A model generated the notes under the pieces. It had not been told where the DNA came from. It saw nothing but the letters and a program-made list of their open reading frames with translations, and made no database searches. From Chamaecyparis obtusa (lineage: Eukaryota; Streptophyta; Pinopsida; Cupressales; Cupressaceae): a stretch of DNA of 64,000 nucleotides. Positions 49,135 to 59,185 of the stretch are shown here, one piece after another (positions within the stretch are counted from its first letter, which is position 1; the number at the start of each line of letters is the position of its first letter). The stretch spans positions 233,501 through 297,500 of the forward strand of contig BSBK01007031.1 of NCBI GenBank assembly GCA_027943335.1. Direction: 5' to 3'. Both the position numbers and the translations under genes were made by a program.

Positions 49135-50066
49135 TGTGTACTCTAAATAGTGCACTTCTATGAATCATTACAATCAAGAACACTCAAGAATGAGGTCTCA
49201 AAAGTCAATCCATAGCTCCCTAGGCATGGATTGCAAGGGTGTTTAAGAATGCTCTCAGCTAGAGCTATTAAGCCAATAACCTTGCTAGTAAACCATGCAA
49301 TGGGAGATTCAAATGAAGATAAGGGAAATAATGCCAATTTCCTCAAGAATCAAATGAAATGCAATGCAAGCTAGATTAAGATGAATATGCAAGCTAAGCT
49401 ATGGAAATGAAAGAACAAGTATTACAAAGCCTCCTAATTAAGCTAGATGAAGTAATCTAAAGCATAAAGGAAACTAAGCTAAGTATGAAGCTATGAATGC
49501 CATGATAATGCAAGAAATGAAACTATGATAACATGTAGATGCAAAAGCCAAGAATGCTCCAAATTTTTAAAAGCTCCAAAGTGACCTAGAAAACCTGCAA
49601 CATAACATTAGCATAAAAAGTTGGAGATCTAGAATGAAGAAGAGAGCTCTCCTTTTATAAGAAATGAGAAAGAATGGACCATGGAGATTAAGAGGCAAAA
49701 GATTTAATCAACGGTGGAGCTTGAAAGAGGAGCAATCCATGTGCACAAGATTCCTCCAATGAGAAAATAAGAGTTGACTTTTGTGTCCATATGAGACAAA
49801 AAGTGTTTTTCCCTTTTTTATAAAATAGGAATAATGGTTTATTTGTGCAACTTAGGATAAGAGGAAAGTGGGGGCTTTTTTTATTTAATAAAAGGGGAGG
49901 GAATTCTTTTTAATTAAATAAAGACTTAGGATAAAATGGTTAGCCCATAGAAAATAATCGAATAAATGAAAGAACTAGGATTTGATCAAGAATAAGCAAT
50001 TGATAATTTTAGCAAAAATGCTAGCAAGGGGCTAATAGTCTAGATGACCATTTTTAGGTGTATACA
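49135..50066 (-). repeat. Right LTR of the nested gypsy (5' LTR in element sense)
   Basis: 932 bp, matching 39164-40095 with about two dozen differences. It is followed by ATCAG, the right target duplication, and then by resumed Copia-2 sequence. Confidence 0.96.
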
Positions 50067-50510
50067 ATCAGAACATCAAAATGTTGATGCATGTAGCTCA
50101 CACTTTAGGATTCCTAAGGTTTTGAAATAATGTGAAATAAGTTGGAACAAAGATTTTTATATCAGTACATGAAGGTACTTGATATGGACCGAACAATAGA
50201 GAACTATTTGGCTATTGAAGAGCTGTTTATTTTATTTTGAAATTGTTGTCAAAGGGAGATTGATTAGAAATATTTGTTGGAAAGAACATGAAAGAGAGAA
50301 TGACTAATGAAATATCTATCCACTAAAGGAAGAGAGAATCATAGAGTTGAAGAAGATCAAATTCGCAGGGAGAGTCTGCATGAAATATTGTTTGTAGTGA
50401 TTAAACATATTAAATATCAAGCTAGAGAGCTTATCAAGCTACATCATGTTGTAGAACAAATGTTTGGTATGGTATGGAATATTTCATATTGTTTGTGTTT
50501 CCATCAATGC
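50067..50510 (+). other. Copia-2 3' untranslated region (right part)
   Basis: Resumes the sequence cut at 39163 and is colinear with 4362-4828 of Copia-1. The open stretch 50307-50540 crosses the LTR border and is not a gene. Confidence 0.75.
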
Positions 50511-50523
50511 CAAAGGGAGAGAT
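50511..50523 (+). promoter_or_regulatory. Polypurine tract of Copia-2
   Basis: CAAAGGGAGAGAT, the same as in Copia-1, directly before the 3' LTR. Confidence 0.85.
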
Positions 50524-52036
50524 TGATGATCTACAACTGATTGAATAACATGATGAACTGAAGAAACAATGATTAGAGATCACTGAGTTGTTAAAGTTAT
50601 ATGTAAGATGATTAAATCGATCAATATGTTGTCATCGATGTCAAATAGTTTTGACTATAATTATCATGATAGTTACAAATATATGAACATCTATAGAAGG
50701 AAGAAATGGTGAAGAAATGATATATTTAGATAAGGAAAAGATAGATATGATAGATATGGATAAGGTATACATTGGGTAACTTATTGATGAGTCTATGGCA
50801 TTATGTTGTTGACTTGAGAATGTTGCATTATTCTATTATGAAGAAGAGATCAGAATTGAACAAATTAATGTGGTCAGTAATAGAAGATTTTTGTATACAC
50901 CAAGTCAGTCTTGTGTATACTGAGTGACATTAAAACTGAGTTAGTTATCACCGATGCTTTCAGTATTAACCGAGTATGGATGAAAACATTAAATGTTATA
51001 ACAACCGACTGAAATTGATGAGATGGAAATAGCTTATGATTCTGAGGCAAGAGATGAAGTTTGTTTTAAGATCCATGCATGAAAATTTTTAGAGATTATC
51101 AAAGGGAAGAGATTGAAACGTGTTATTGACACATCTTCCAAGGAAGCTTGAAGTGGCAAAATGGATGATGGAGATTAATTGGAAAAATCTAATGGCTGAT
51201 ATGAAAATGGTTTACACGTCTATTTAAGAGACATGAGATTCATTGTTGATAAATGTAGGATGTATAGAGATTGCAAAAGATTTCATGTGAAGACATTTTT
51301 TTTGCATACCTAATTAGATTGGTTACAGGCAGAACTGAGCTGAACTGTAGGCATAACCGAGCATTAGAGATATATACACCGAGTGAAGTAGTTGGAGGAT
51401 ATGATGAAGTAAATTTATTATTGATCAGAAAAGTTATTTTGAGCTTAGCATAGATCTGAATACTTGGAAATTGAGTTGTATTTGAATCAGATCACTACTG
51501 TATCAGTTTAATCATTGTTATAGAAAAATCTCTTAACCGAGTGGACTTAACAATCTTTTTGTATTTCAATATGACATTCAGGGAATGTTAATTATTTTCT
51601 TGTTGACCCCATAGTGAATGCTGGTCAAAATTTAACTGTTAGTGATAAATTCTAACCAGGTCACACCTAAAAATGTGCATTGTAACCTTTAACAGGGTTG
51701 GCTCCTAATCGAGCTCACTTCAGAAGAGTGAAATATTTTGGGTTACCAGTCCCAGGTGGTTTTTCCCTTAGCAGGGTTTCCATGTTAAATCTTTGTGTTA
51801 TGTGTTATTTGTTATGATTTTTTTTCTATCATACTCTACATATTACATATTTGATTAATCAGTAAAGACAGTTTTAGAAATTAATGGTATTCAATAAATG
51901 AACAGAAAGATAGTTATCTTATCTTATCTTATCGAGTTGATTATGTTTTTAAAAAAGTTTTAAAAAGTACATTTGAGAATTTGGGACTGTAGGATAACTA
52001 ACTTAACTGATTCACCCCCCTCTCAATTATCTAACA
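50524..52036 (+). repeat. 3' LTR of Copia-2 (1513 bp)
   Basis: TGATGATCTACAACTGATTG to CTAACA. It pairs with 33359-34847. GGGTT follows, nearly matching AGGTT before the 5' LTR. Confidence 0.93.
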
Positions 52037-52497
52037 GGGTTACTTACATTTTTTGTAGGTTGTGAGTTGTGTTGAATCAATTTTAAATTGTGAGGAAGAG
52101 TCTTTCTCCCTTTAGGGACTATTATTATTAGCCTTCTCACATATTATTGATGCAAATATTATGATTTAGTGGTTTGTGTAAGAGAGATTGTATTAGTGGT
52201 CTCATCATGATTTAAGTTGTTTGTGTGGGTCTCAAATACTGATTTGGTGCATTGCCTTAGATATTAAGTTGCATTTTATGTATCCTTATTACTCTTTCCT
52301 TTGCAAAAAAACTTAGTTGAGATAGTTAAAGGTGAGATTCCATTAAGAACTAGCTTACTTTGGAGGTCCACTTATTTTATAGGTTTACCCACAATCCAAA
52401 AGTGTTCCCATGTATCAATAGGTTGTTGGGTTTTCCTTCTTAGTAGGGTGTAAACATTATTGATAGTAGGTTGTTATAAATCAAAATTTTAGTAAGG
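52037..52497. other. Flank of Copia-2, no gene seen
   Basis: Continues the sequence that ends at 33358. AT-rich; nothing recognised. Confidence 0.4.
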
Positions 52498-53142
52498 AGT
52501 AAAGAGAGGTAGACATGAGATAGGTAGAAGTCGAGAGGGAAAGATATATAATTATATACATTCAAAGAGGTGGTTAGAGAGAGAGGGAGAGGGGAGATAG
52601 AGAAAATTAGAGAGAAGGAGAGGAGATATATAAATGGAAGGAGGGAGAGAGGGGTGTGTGGGGGGAGGGGGAGGTAGAGAGATATGGGGGGTAGAAGTAT
52701 GAAGGAAGGTATAGACAAAGAGAGATAGAGATAGATAGATAGATAGATAGAGAATTAGATAAAGAAATGCATAAAGGGATAGGGTAGAAAGAGAGGGGGC
52801 ATCTAAAGGAGAGGTATGTATAGAGGGGGGTGAGAGGGAGAATGGGGGGGTGAGGAGAAGGGAGGTTGAGAGAAATAGAGAGGGAATGAGGAATGAACGA
52901 GGAAGATAGAGGGAGAGAAGGAATAGAAGTAGAGAGAGGGGGGTGGAAGGGAGGGATGGAGGAAGAGGGGTAAAGGGGAGATAGAGAGACATAGGGAGGG
53001 AAGGAAGGAGGGAGGGAGAGATAGAGAGAGTGAGGAAATGAGAAAAAGGGAGGAGGTGCGATAGAGATAATGGTGAGAGAATGAGGAAGACATAGAGAAA
53101 TAGGTCTAGAGAGAGATGGAGATCTAGAGAGAGAGAGAGAGA
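52498..53142. repeat. GA-rich purine tract, about 645 bp
   Basis: The + strand is almost entirely G and A with interspersed T, including GATA units at about 52728-52750 and GA runs. The minus-strand open frames here are Ser/Leu/Pro artefacts of low complexity. Confidence 0.93.
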
Positions 53143-54041
53143 ATTTTTCCTTCACAAAAACATGAGTACATTATAATATACTTTCATTTTAAGTGTGATT
53201 ACATTATGGAATTCTCAAGGTACACAATAATACAAGTGTGCCATAATGCACTTTCTTTATTGTCAACCTTCAACCATTATTTTATGTTTTTAGCAATTTA
53301 TAAAAAATTGACATAATGTTGAGAGTGTTATCCATCAAGTTTGCACATCTTTTAATGTCAAGTTAAAAAATTACCACAATAAAATTAAACTCTCTCTTAG
53401 CTTTCAAACCATCTATTTTTTTAGTTTTGAATATTTTAAGGTTTAATCTATAATTTAATTTTCTAGTGTCTTCATTTTTTGTCAAAAATCTATGTATGGT
53501 ATGTTTGGCTTCATTCTTTATCCATATGCCCAAATGTTTTTTTTAAATCACATATTTGGAAAGTAGAATTAATTTTGTAAACAAAAAATAAAATAAAAAT
53601 TGATTATTCTCAAATAACATAAAGGTTCTACATGCACGATTCTTTATTTTAAAAGATGTGACCACTTTGCAAATCAGTAAAAAAAACATACATTCTTAAA
53701 AAAATTAGTAGAAAAATCAAGCATAAACTACATGGTGTTAGCTACTTTTTTACTGAAGTGATTTTTCATATACTAAAAAAAAGTTAGAATTTTAGAGGAA
53801 GCAAACTAGAATTTATGTTTTTTTTAAAGTCAAAATAGGAGCATTTTGTGTGCCCCCCCCTCCCATTTTAAAAAAGACTTGTTTAGAAAGTATATTTGAA
53901 GCACTATGACTCTTGTTGTTGTTGCATCTTCAAATCTTGAGAAAAATTATTTTCATTTTCTTGTCCAACATCAATCTTTCTTGATTTCAAAAAGTGGACA
54001 CTTAAGACTCCTTTTGATCCCCTTTTTACATCCACATACCC
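53143..54041. mobile_element. Element X family right end (second copy)
   Basis: From about 53540 this is colinear with 27000-27486. At 54041 it ends in CATACCC, the reverse complement of GGGTATG. The terminal stretch (53985-54041) repeats the AAAGTGG.., CCTTTT, GGT/GATC.CC words of the 27487-27536 repeat. As in element X, a GA-rich tract lies just inside. The left end was not found; the copy is truncated or its left part lies beyond the Copia-2 insertion and is unrecognised. Confidence 0.6.
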
Positions 54042-55734
54042 TATAATGTTTTTTTTTTTACACATGGATTTATGTAGTATAATTTTGAACTATATTTGAT
54101 ACATGTTCTTGATGCATTTTATACTTAGGTTAACTTCTTTTTTCTTCCATACAATGTTTGTATACTCTCATAAATTGTAACTCTACAACATATTGAATAG
54201 GCACCTATCGAAGAAACAAGTGACTAAATTACATTGTTTAAACAACAAAAATCTTTACCGGTAGTTTAAATTTGTTTTGATACATTTAAAGTTCATGATT
54301 TAGCATTATATAAAACTTATCAAAGAAATTACTTAGCTAATGATATATACTTGTTTGCATCTTGCACTCTTTTCCTAATGTCAATATTATCTATATTAGA
54401 GGTCATTTATGCAATTGGTTAATTTTTAACTTAATTAAAAACCTTTGGGAATAAACCTACTTTGGATCCAACCACAAAATCTATATTGTCTTATCTTTTT
54501 ATAAAATTCCCCTTCCAAAATCTCCCAAATTTCTTGATTCAATAACCTTATTTTTATAGTTATGACTATTTTGATTAGTTAAAGGGTTTGCATTGTTTTA
54601 GTTTGTGTAAGGATTGGTAGTGGTTTCATTATACACATATAAGGATCATTTAAACACACACATGCAAATGATAATGAATTGAAATAATACTACATATTTT
54701 AGATAAATATCAAAATATTATAATGACTTGCATATTATTTATTTTGAGAAACACAGAATATATTTTCTTCCAACCTACAATGTGAGATAATTGATCTTGT
54801 ATTACATTACAAATTGTCCAACATCATCCACACCTAAGGACTTGAGAAATCACCATGCATTGAATCAAGGATGATCATATGCAAAAATCCAAATAATTCC
54901 AGGAATGACTGAGAAGTCATTATGCAACATATAAAATAATTATATGTATGTAAACACAATAGGGAAAACATAAGTCACTTCTTATGAAGGAGAAACAAGT
55001 TCAAATGAAAAGGTTATGCATTCAAACAAATACCCCATGTGATGATTGGGTACTCCAATATGATCATCTACAACCATGTCCCAAAACAAAGATATCACAT
55101 TACAAAATGACCATTCCCTTGGCCACAATTTTATTCAAAAAGGTCACCTAGTAGGTAAAAAGAACCCCATACCATACTCAAGAAATACATGCACTAGTAA
55201 ATGGTTCAAATCAAATTGAGCTCCAAGAACACTTAGGCAATGACTAGAAAAATCCAAATACTAACAAACAAACCCTTTCCACACCCAACAATAAGATCCT
55301 CAACCCCTAAAAATAACCATGTTCAACATAGAACTGTGTGATTCCACCATTAATCAACTAGGGTGGATAGTTTCACCATTTAAATCGGTTGCCCAAGGTT
55401 TTCCATCCTCAAATTTAGCTCCTAAAGAAGCTTTCAAAATCAACTATGAGAAATAACCAAGCACGACTCAATGAGCCTTAAAATATTCTTTTCATAACAA
55501 TTTCACAATCTCGAAAGCTTTTGGAAACAAATTTCATTTTTTCACACTTTTAATATATTAATTTAGCTCAAGGAGTAAAGTGACATTATTAAAGTCTTCA
55601 CTAATAAACCACTTAAGTAATTTTTAATTTTTTTTAAATTAGTTAAATAATACTACCCATAAAAAAGTTTTGTTAGATAATACTAAATAACTAAATTAGG
55701 ATGTTGAAGAATGTTGAAGAATTTTTTTTCTATT
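54042..55734. other. AT-rich interval with no gene seen
   Basis: Stops in all frames; no repeats of note. The open stretch at 55711-55956 lies opposite a gypsy integrase fragment and is an artefact. Confidence 0.45.
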
Positions 55735-56395
55735 CCAAGTAGCATCCTCCACAAGTATCTCAATTTGATAATAAACTCCTTAGTTCTTCTTCTCCTCAAT
55801 CTTCTTTCTATGACATCCAAAATTTTATTAGGTATCAAAACCAATCTACTCTCCTCATCCAAAGGTGGTAGCTATGTTGAAGGAGTTATCTACTATCCTA
55901 GTGTCTTTTTGAGACATGATACATTAAATACTTGTGAATCCAACTATTCTCCATAAACTCAAGCTCATAAGATACTTTCTCCACTCCTTAAACTATCTTT
56001 TAGGTTTCATACAAATGAGATTTTAATTTTTATGCACTACTTTTCTTCAAAGAAGACTCTATGTATGGCTACAAACATAGAAAAGTTAAATCTCCTACAT
56101 CAAGGCTAAGTTCAACCTTGTGTTTTTCTACATACATTATTTTCTTGTTTTGAGCACCTTTCAAGTCATCCTAACTCTGTTATATCTATTCTTTAGCATT
56201 GGGAGCCCTATTATAATCAATATCCAAATCTAAGAATGGTGAAGTATCATATCCATATATGGCTTGGAAATGAGTCATTCTCAACATGTGATAGGTGGTG
56301 TATGATTCACTTTCATCCAAGACTAAACATATTCTAAAGGGGTATCCAGGACTAACTAAATAAGGTAATAACTCCTAAACATATGCTAGTCTTGA
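55735..56395 (-). pseudogene. Gypsy (chromovirus-type) integrase C-terminus and chromodomain fragment
   Basis: Minus-strand reading gives 'YTTYHMLRMTHFQAIYGYDT' (end of the integrase core), 'HKVELSLDVGDLTFL', 'EKVSYELEFMENSWIHK' and, after frame changes, a chromodomain-like 'ILDVIERRLRRR' and 'FIIKLRYL'. This is the order at the pol C-terminus of chromodomain-bearing gypsy elements. The frame is badly broken. The rest of this copy is missing on the right, where a copia fragment begins. Confidence 0.75.
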
Positions 56396-56424
56396 AAACT
56401 TAGGAAATAGATGATAGTGGCATC

Positions 56425-56935
56425 ATTCCCAATTTCTCCCTTAGTACTCAAAAGTCTCTTTTGGAAGAGGCTTTGTGAAGATATATACAATCTTCTCCTT
56501 AGTAGACACATATTTCAACTTTACTTGTTTCTCAAGTACGTGCTCCCTTAATAAATGCTACTTGATATGAATATTCTTTGTCATTGAGCACATTACCATA
56601 TTCTTTGAAATGTTGATGACACTTGTATTGTCACTGAGTATGATAATATAATTCTCATACTCAACCTTGATATCTTTCAATGTATTTTTCATCCATAAAA
56701 TTTTGCAATATATTGGTCCTCAACTATAGATAAAGAAACATATTTTTTATAGCTAAGATACAAAACAACCACCAATAAATAATGCACCTCCACTAGTGCT
56801 TTTTCTATCATAAAAAATGTCAACCCAATTGGCATCTATAGTGAAATAACTTGCACAATAGAAGATATAATATGAAATATGCTTCAAATACTTGACAATA
56901 ATATGCCACTTTGAGGAGGAAACCTCATTATTCAC
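56425..56935 (-). pseudogene. Copia RNase H fragment
   Basis: Minus strand: 'HIIVKYLKHISYYIFY' and 'YDRKSTSGGALFIGGCFVS' (56935-56753) is the RNase H entry of a copia element. Further left, 'VINISKNMVMCSMTKN' is readable by inference across frames, then 'LREHVLEKQVKLKYVSTKE' and 'IFTKPLPKETFEY'. It is not the same family as Copia-1 and Copia-2 (different RNase H residues). No LTR was seen. Confidence 0.8.
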
Positions 56936-57149
56936 TTCAAGGGGATACCTCCAATAACATTTAATAAGAATTAAAAACTCAAATTATCTTAAAATAAGAC
57001 ACACTACCACCCATATATACCCTCTTATACCTAATATAACACCATGACGAACTTAAATATAATAATATAGATGTAAGTCTGGCCCAACTAACTAAATAAC
57101 AATGTAATAATGATCATATAACTCAATAAGGATCTAGGGTAGTTACAAT

Positions 57150-58610
57150 TTGACTACTCAACCATATGTATACTCTAAGATTAAGGGCGTAGCATTCCCC
57201 CCTTCTTTAAAGAAGCATTGTCCCAAATGCTAACAAAGTGAGGATTCTTCTTAATAAACTTTTTACCTTCCCATTTGGCATCTTCAACTAATAGATCCTT
57301 CCATTGAATGAGATATTTTTTGCATGTTATAGAGCTTATCTTCTTTATACATGTTTGGAGAGTGAATTAAGTTTATAATATGGTCCTTCCTTCTTCATGG
57401 AGCTCTGGTAATATTTTCTATGTAGGTATGTTATTTCCTATTACTTTCTTCAAACAAGAAACATGAAAAATTGGATACATTTTTGTTGTTGAATAAAATT
57501 CCATCTTGTAGGAAACACTACCTATCTTTTACATTATCTAGTATGGACCATAATATTTTAGTGATAGCTTATTATTCTTTTTTTTTTCTTTAATGATATT
57601 TTCTTATAAGGTTGCAATATCAAGAATACCTAATCCCCTACTTCAATGATTCATTTTCTATAATTTCAATTTTCTTGTTGCTTCATTTTATTTTGTTCCA
57701 TGGCCAAATTCTCCTTGAGCCAAATCCTCCTTGAGTATTGAAAGGACTTGTTGACAAAGAAATGTTTCCTCCGTAGCTTGAAATTTTGGTAAAACCCTCA
57801 ATTAGGATGTGATGGAAGGAGGATGATATCCATATAGTACCAGGAAAGGAGATTTTTTTTATGATCTATGTAAGGAAGTTCTATACCACGATTCTACAAG
57901 AGGTAACCAATCTATCCATTGATATTTCTTATCTGAACTGAAGAAACATAGATATACTTCTAAGCATTTATTAAAAACCTTATTTTGTCCATTTGATTGA
58001 GGATGATATGAAGAACTATGATCTAATTGAATTCCCAAACATGAGAATAATTTTTCCAAAAGTCTACTATAAAGAAAGGATCACAATCACTAACAATAAT
58101 CTTAGGTGTACCACGTATCTTTTGTATATCCTCCAAAAATACCTTTTTCTATTGTACTTACTATAAAATGATATGATATTTTTATAAAATGGGCATATTT
58201 AGTGTGGCAATCCACCACTTCCATAATAAAATCTTTACCTGTAGATCTTGGGAGACCTATAATAAAAGCCATGGAGACCTCTTGCCAATGTGGATAGGAA
58301 TCTCTAAGGGCTGCAAGAAACCCAGTGTCTTAACTGTCTCCCCTTTATTCTTTGAAATAAAAAACATTCAACCACAAATTTTAAACATCCCTTTTTAGTC
58401 CTTCCCAAAAGAAATCTTTCTCAACTTGATAATATGTCCTAAAAAATCCTCACTGACCATCTATTAGAGATTCATAAAATTCTATGAGAATCTTTTATTT
58501 GATAGTGGAATTCTTGCATAAGTACAATCTATCTTTACACCATAGAGAATCTCCCTTCCAACAAAGATTATTTGAACTACTATGATCACTTTGTAACTGT
58601 TGAATAAGAT
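57150..58610 (-). pseudogene. Gypsy integrase (broken), second chromovirus-type copy
   Basis: Minus strand: the zinc-finger start 'CKDRLYLCKNS', then 'YYQVEKDFFWEGLKRDV', then the core. The first catalytic Asp region reads 'SMAFIIGLPRSTGKDFIMEV', where the family has S-M-D-F, so the Asp is lost. The core end is open at 58059-57859 ('SSSYHPQSNGQNKVFNKCLE'), with the Glu of Q-x-E replaced (Q-N-K). The C-terminal part to about 57190 is readable in pieces. Confidence 0.85.
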
Positions 58611-59185
58611 TGCTAGTAGAAACATCATTTTTCCAATCATATTTAGCTTTTTCTATGCAATTTTCTTATAATATTGAAATGACACACAATAAAGCTTCAT
58701 CTTTTTCATCTTTCCTAGATAATACATCTACCACAATATTTTTATTTCATCTCTTTTATATGATCTCAAAGTCATACCCCAACATCTTAGTCACCTAGTT
58801 TTGCTACTTTTTAGAAGATAATCTATGCTCCCTAAAATATTTAAGGATATCATAATCTGTCTTAACTTTGAAGTGTCTTCCCATTAGATATGGCCTCTAT
58901 TTTATTACTACATGAATAATATCTAACATCTCCTCATAAATAGGCTTGATTTAATTCTTACCCTTTAATTTTTGTCTTTAAAAAGAAATGGGTTGACCCT
59001 CCTTCATGATAACTATTACATGAAACATCACATTCCACAAAAACATCCTTTGTGAAGTCTGGAGTAGTAAGAAATGGAGTTGTGCACGTATCCTCCTTTA
59101 ACATCTTAAATTTTATATTACCTAGATGATTCCATTGAAATGAATCCTTCTTTAATAGAGTTATGGGTGGTGTTTCTATACAACA
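58611..59185 (-). pseudogene. Gypsy RT-RNase H junction (broken), same copy as 57150-58610
   Basis: Minus strand: 'TPPITLLKKDSFQWN', 'FLTTPDFTKDVFVECDVSCN' and 'HFKVKTDYDILKYF', ending 'NIVVDVLSRKDE', the RNase H core and its conserved end (normally V-A-D-x-L-S-R). Homology stops abruptly near 59185, where TGTAATGTCCC begins on the + strand, suggesting a later insertion cut this copy. Confidence 0.83.

Larger units (their letters stand above)
39164..50066 (-). mobile_element. Nested non-autonomous Ty3/gypsy element with 932-bp LTRs
   Basis: LTRs at 39164-40095 and 49135-50066 (TGTGTACT...GTATACA) are flanked by a perfect ATCAG duplication (39159-39163 and 50067-50071). The primer site lies next to the right LTR and the polypurine tract next to the left, so the element runs on the minus strand. 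It keeps gag, zinc knuckle and protease-like regions and an open 432-codon frame. RT is absent; RNase H and integrase survive only as short pieces. By eye the LTRs differ at about two dozen sites (2-3%), so this is the youngest datable insertion here. Confidence 0.93.
33359..52036 (+). mobile_element. Ty1/copia element (Copia-2), interrupted by a gypsy element
   Basis: Full-length: 5' LTR 33359-34847, primer site, gag-pol 34913-39126, 3' untranslated region split by the insertion at 39164-50066, polypurine tract 50511-50523 and 3' LTR 50524-52036. The flanks are AGGTT (33354-33358) and GGGTT (52037-52041), a 5-bp target duplication with one mismatch. Without the insertion the element is about 7.8 kb. 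Pol is better preserved than in Copia-1 but still broken. Confidence 0.93.

Noticed and set aside
52440..53155. Minus-strand frames up to 182 codons rich in Ser, Leu and Pro
   Set aside because: Translation of a GA-rich tract; several frames are open at once, which is typical of low complexity.
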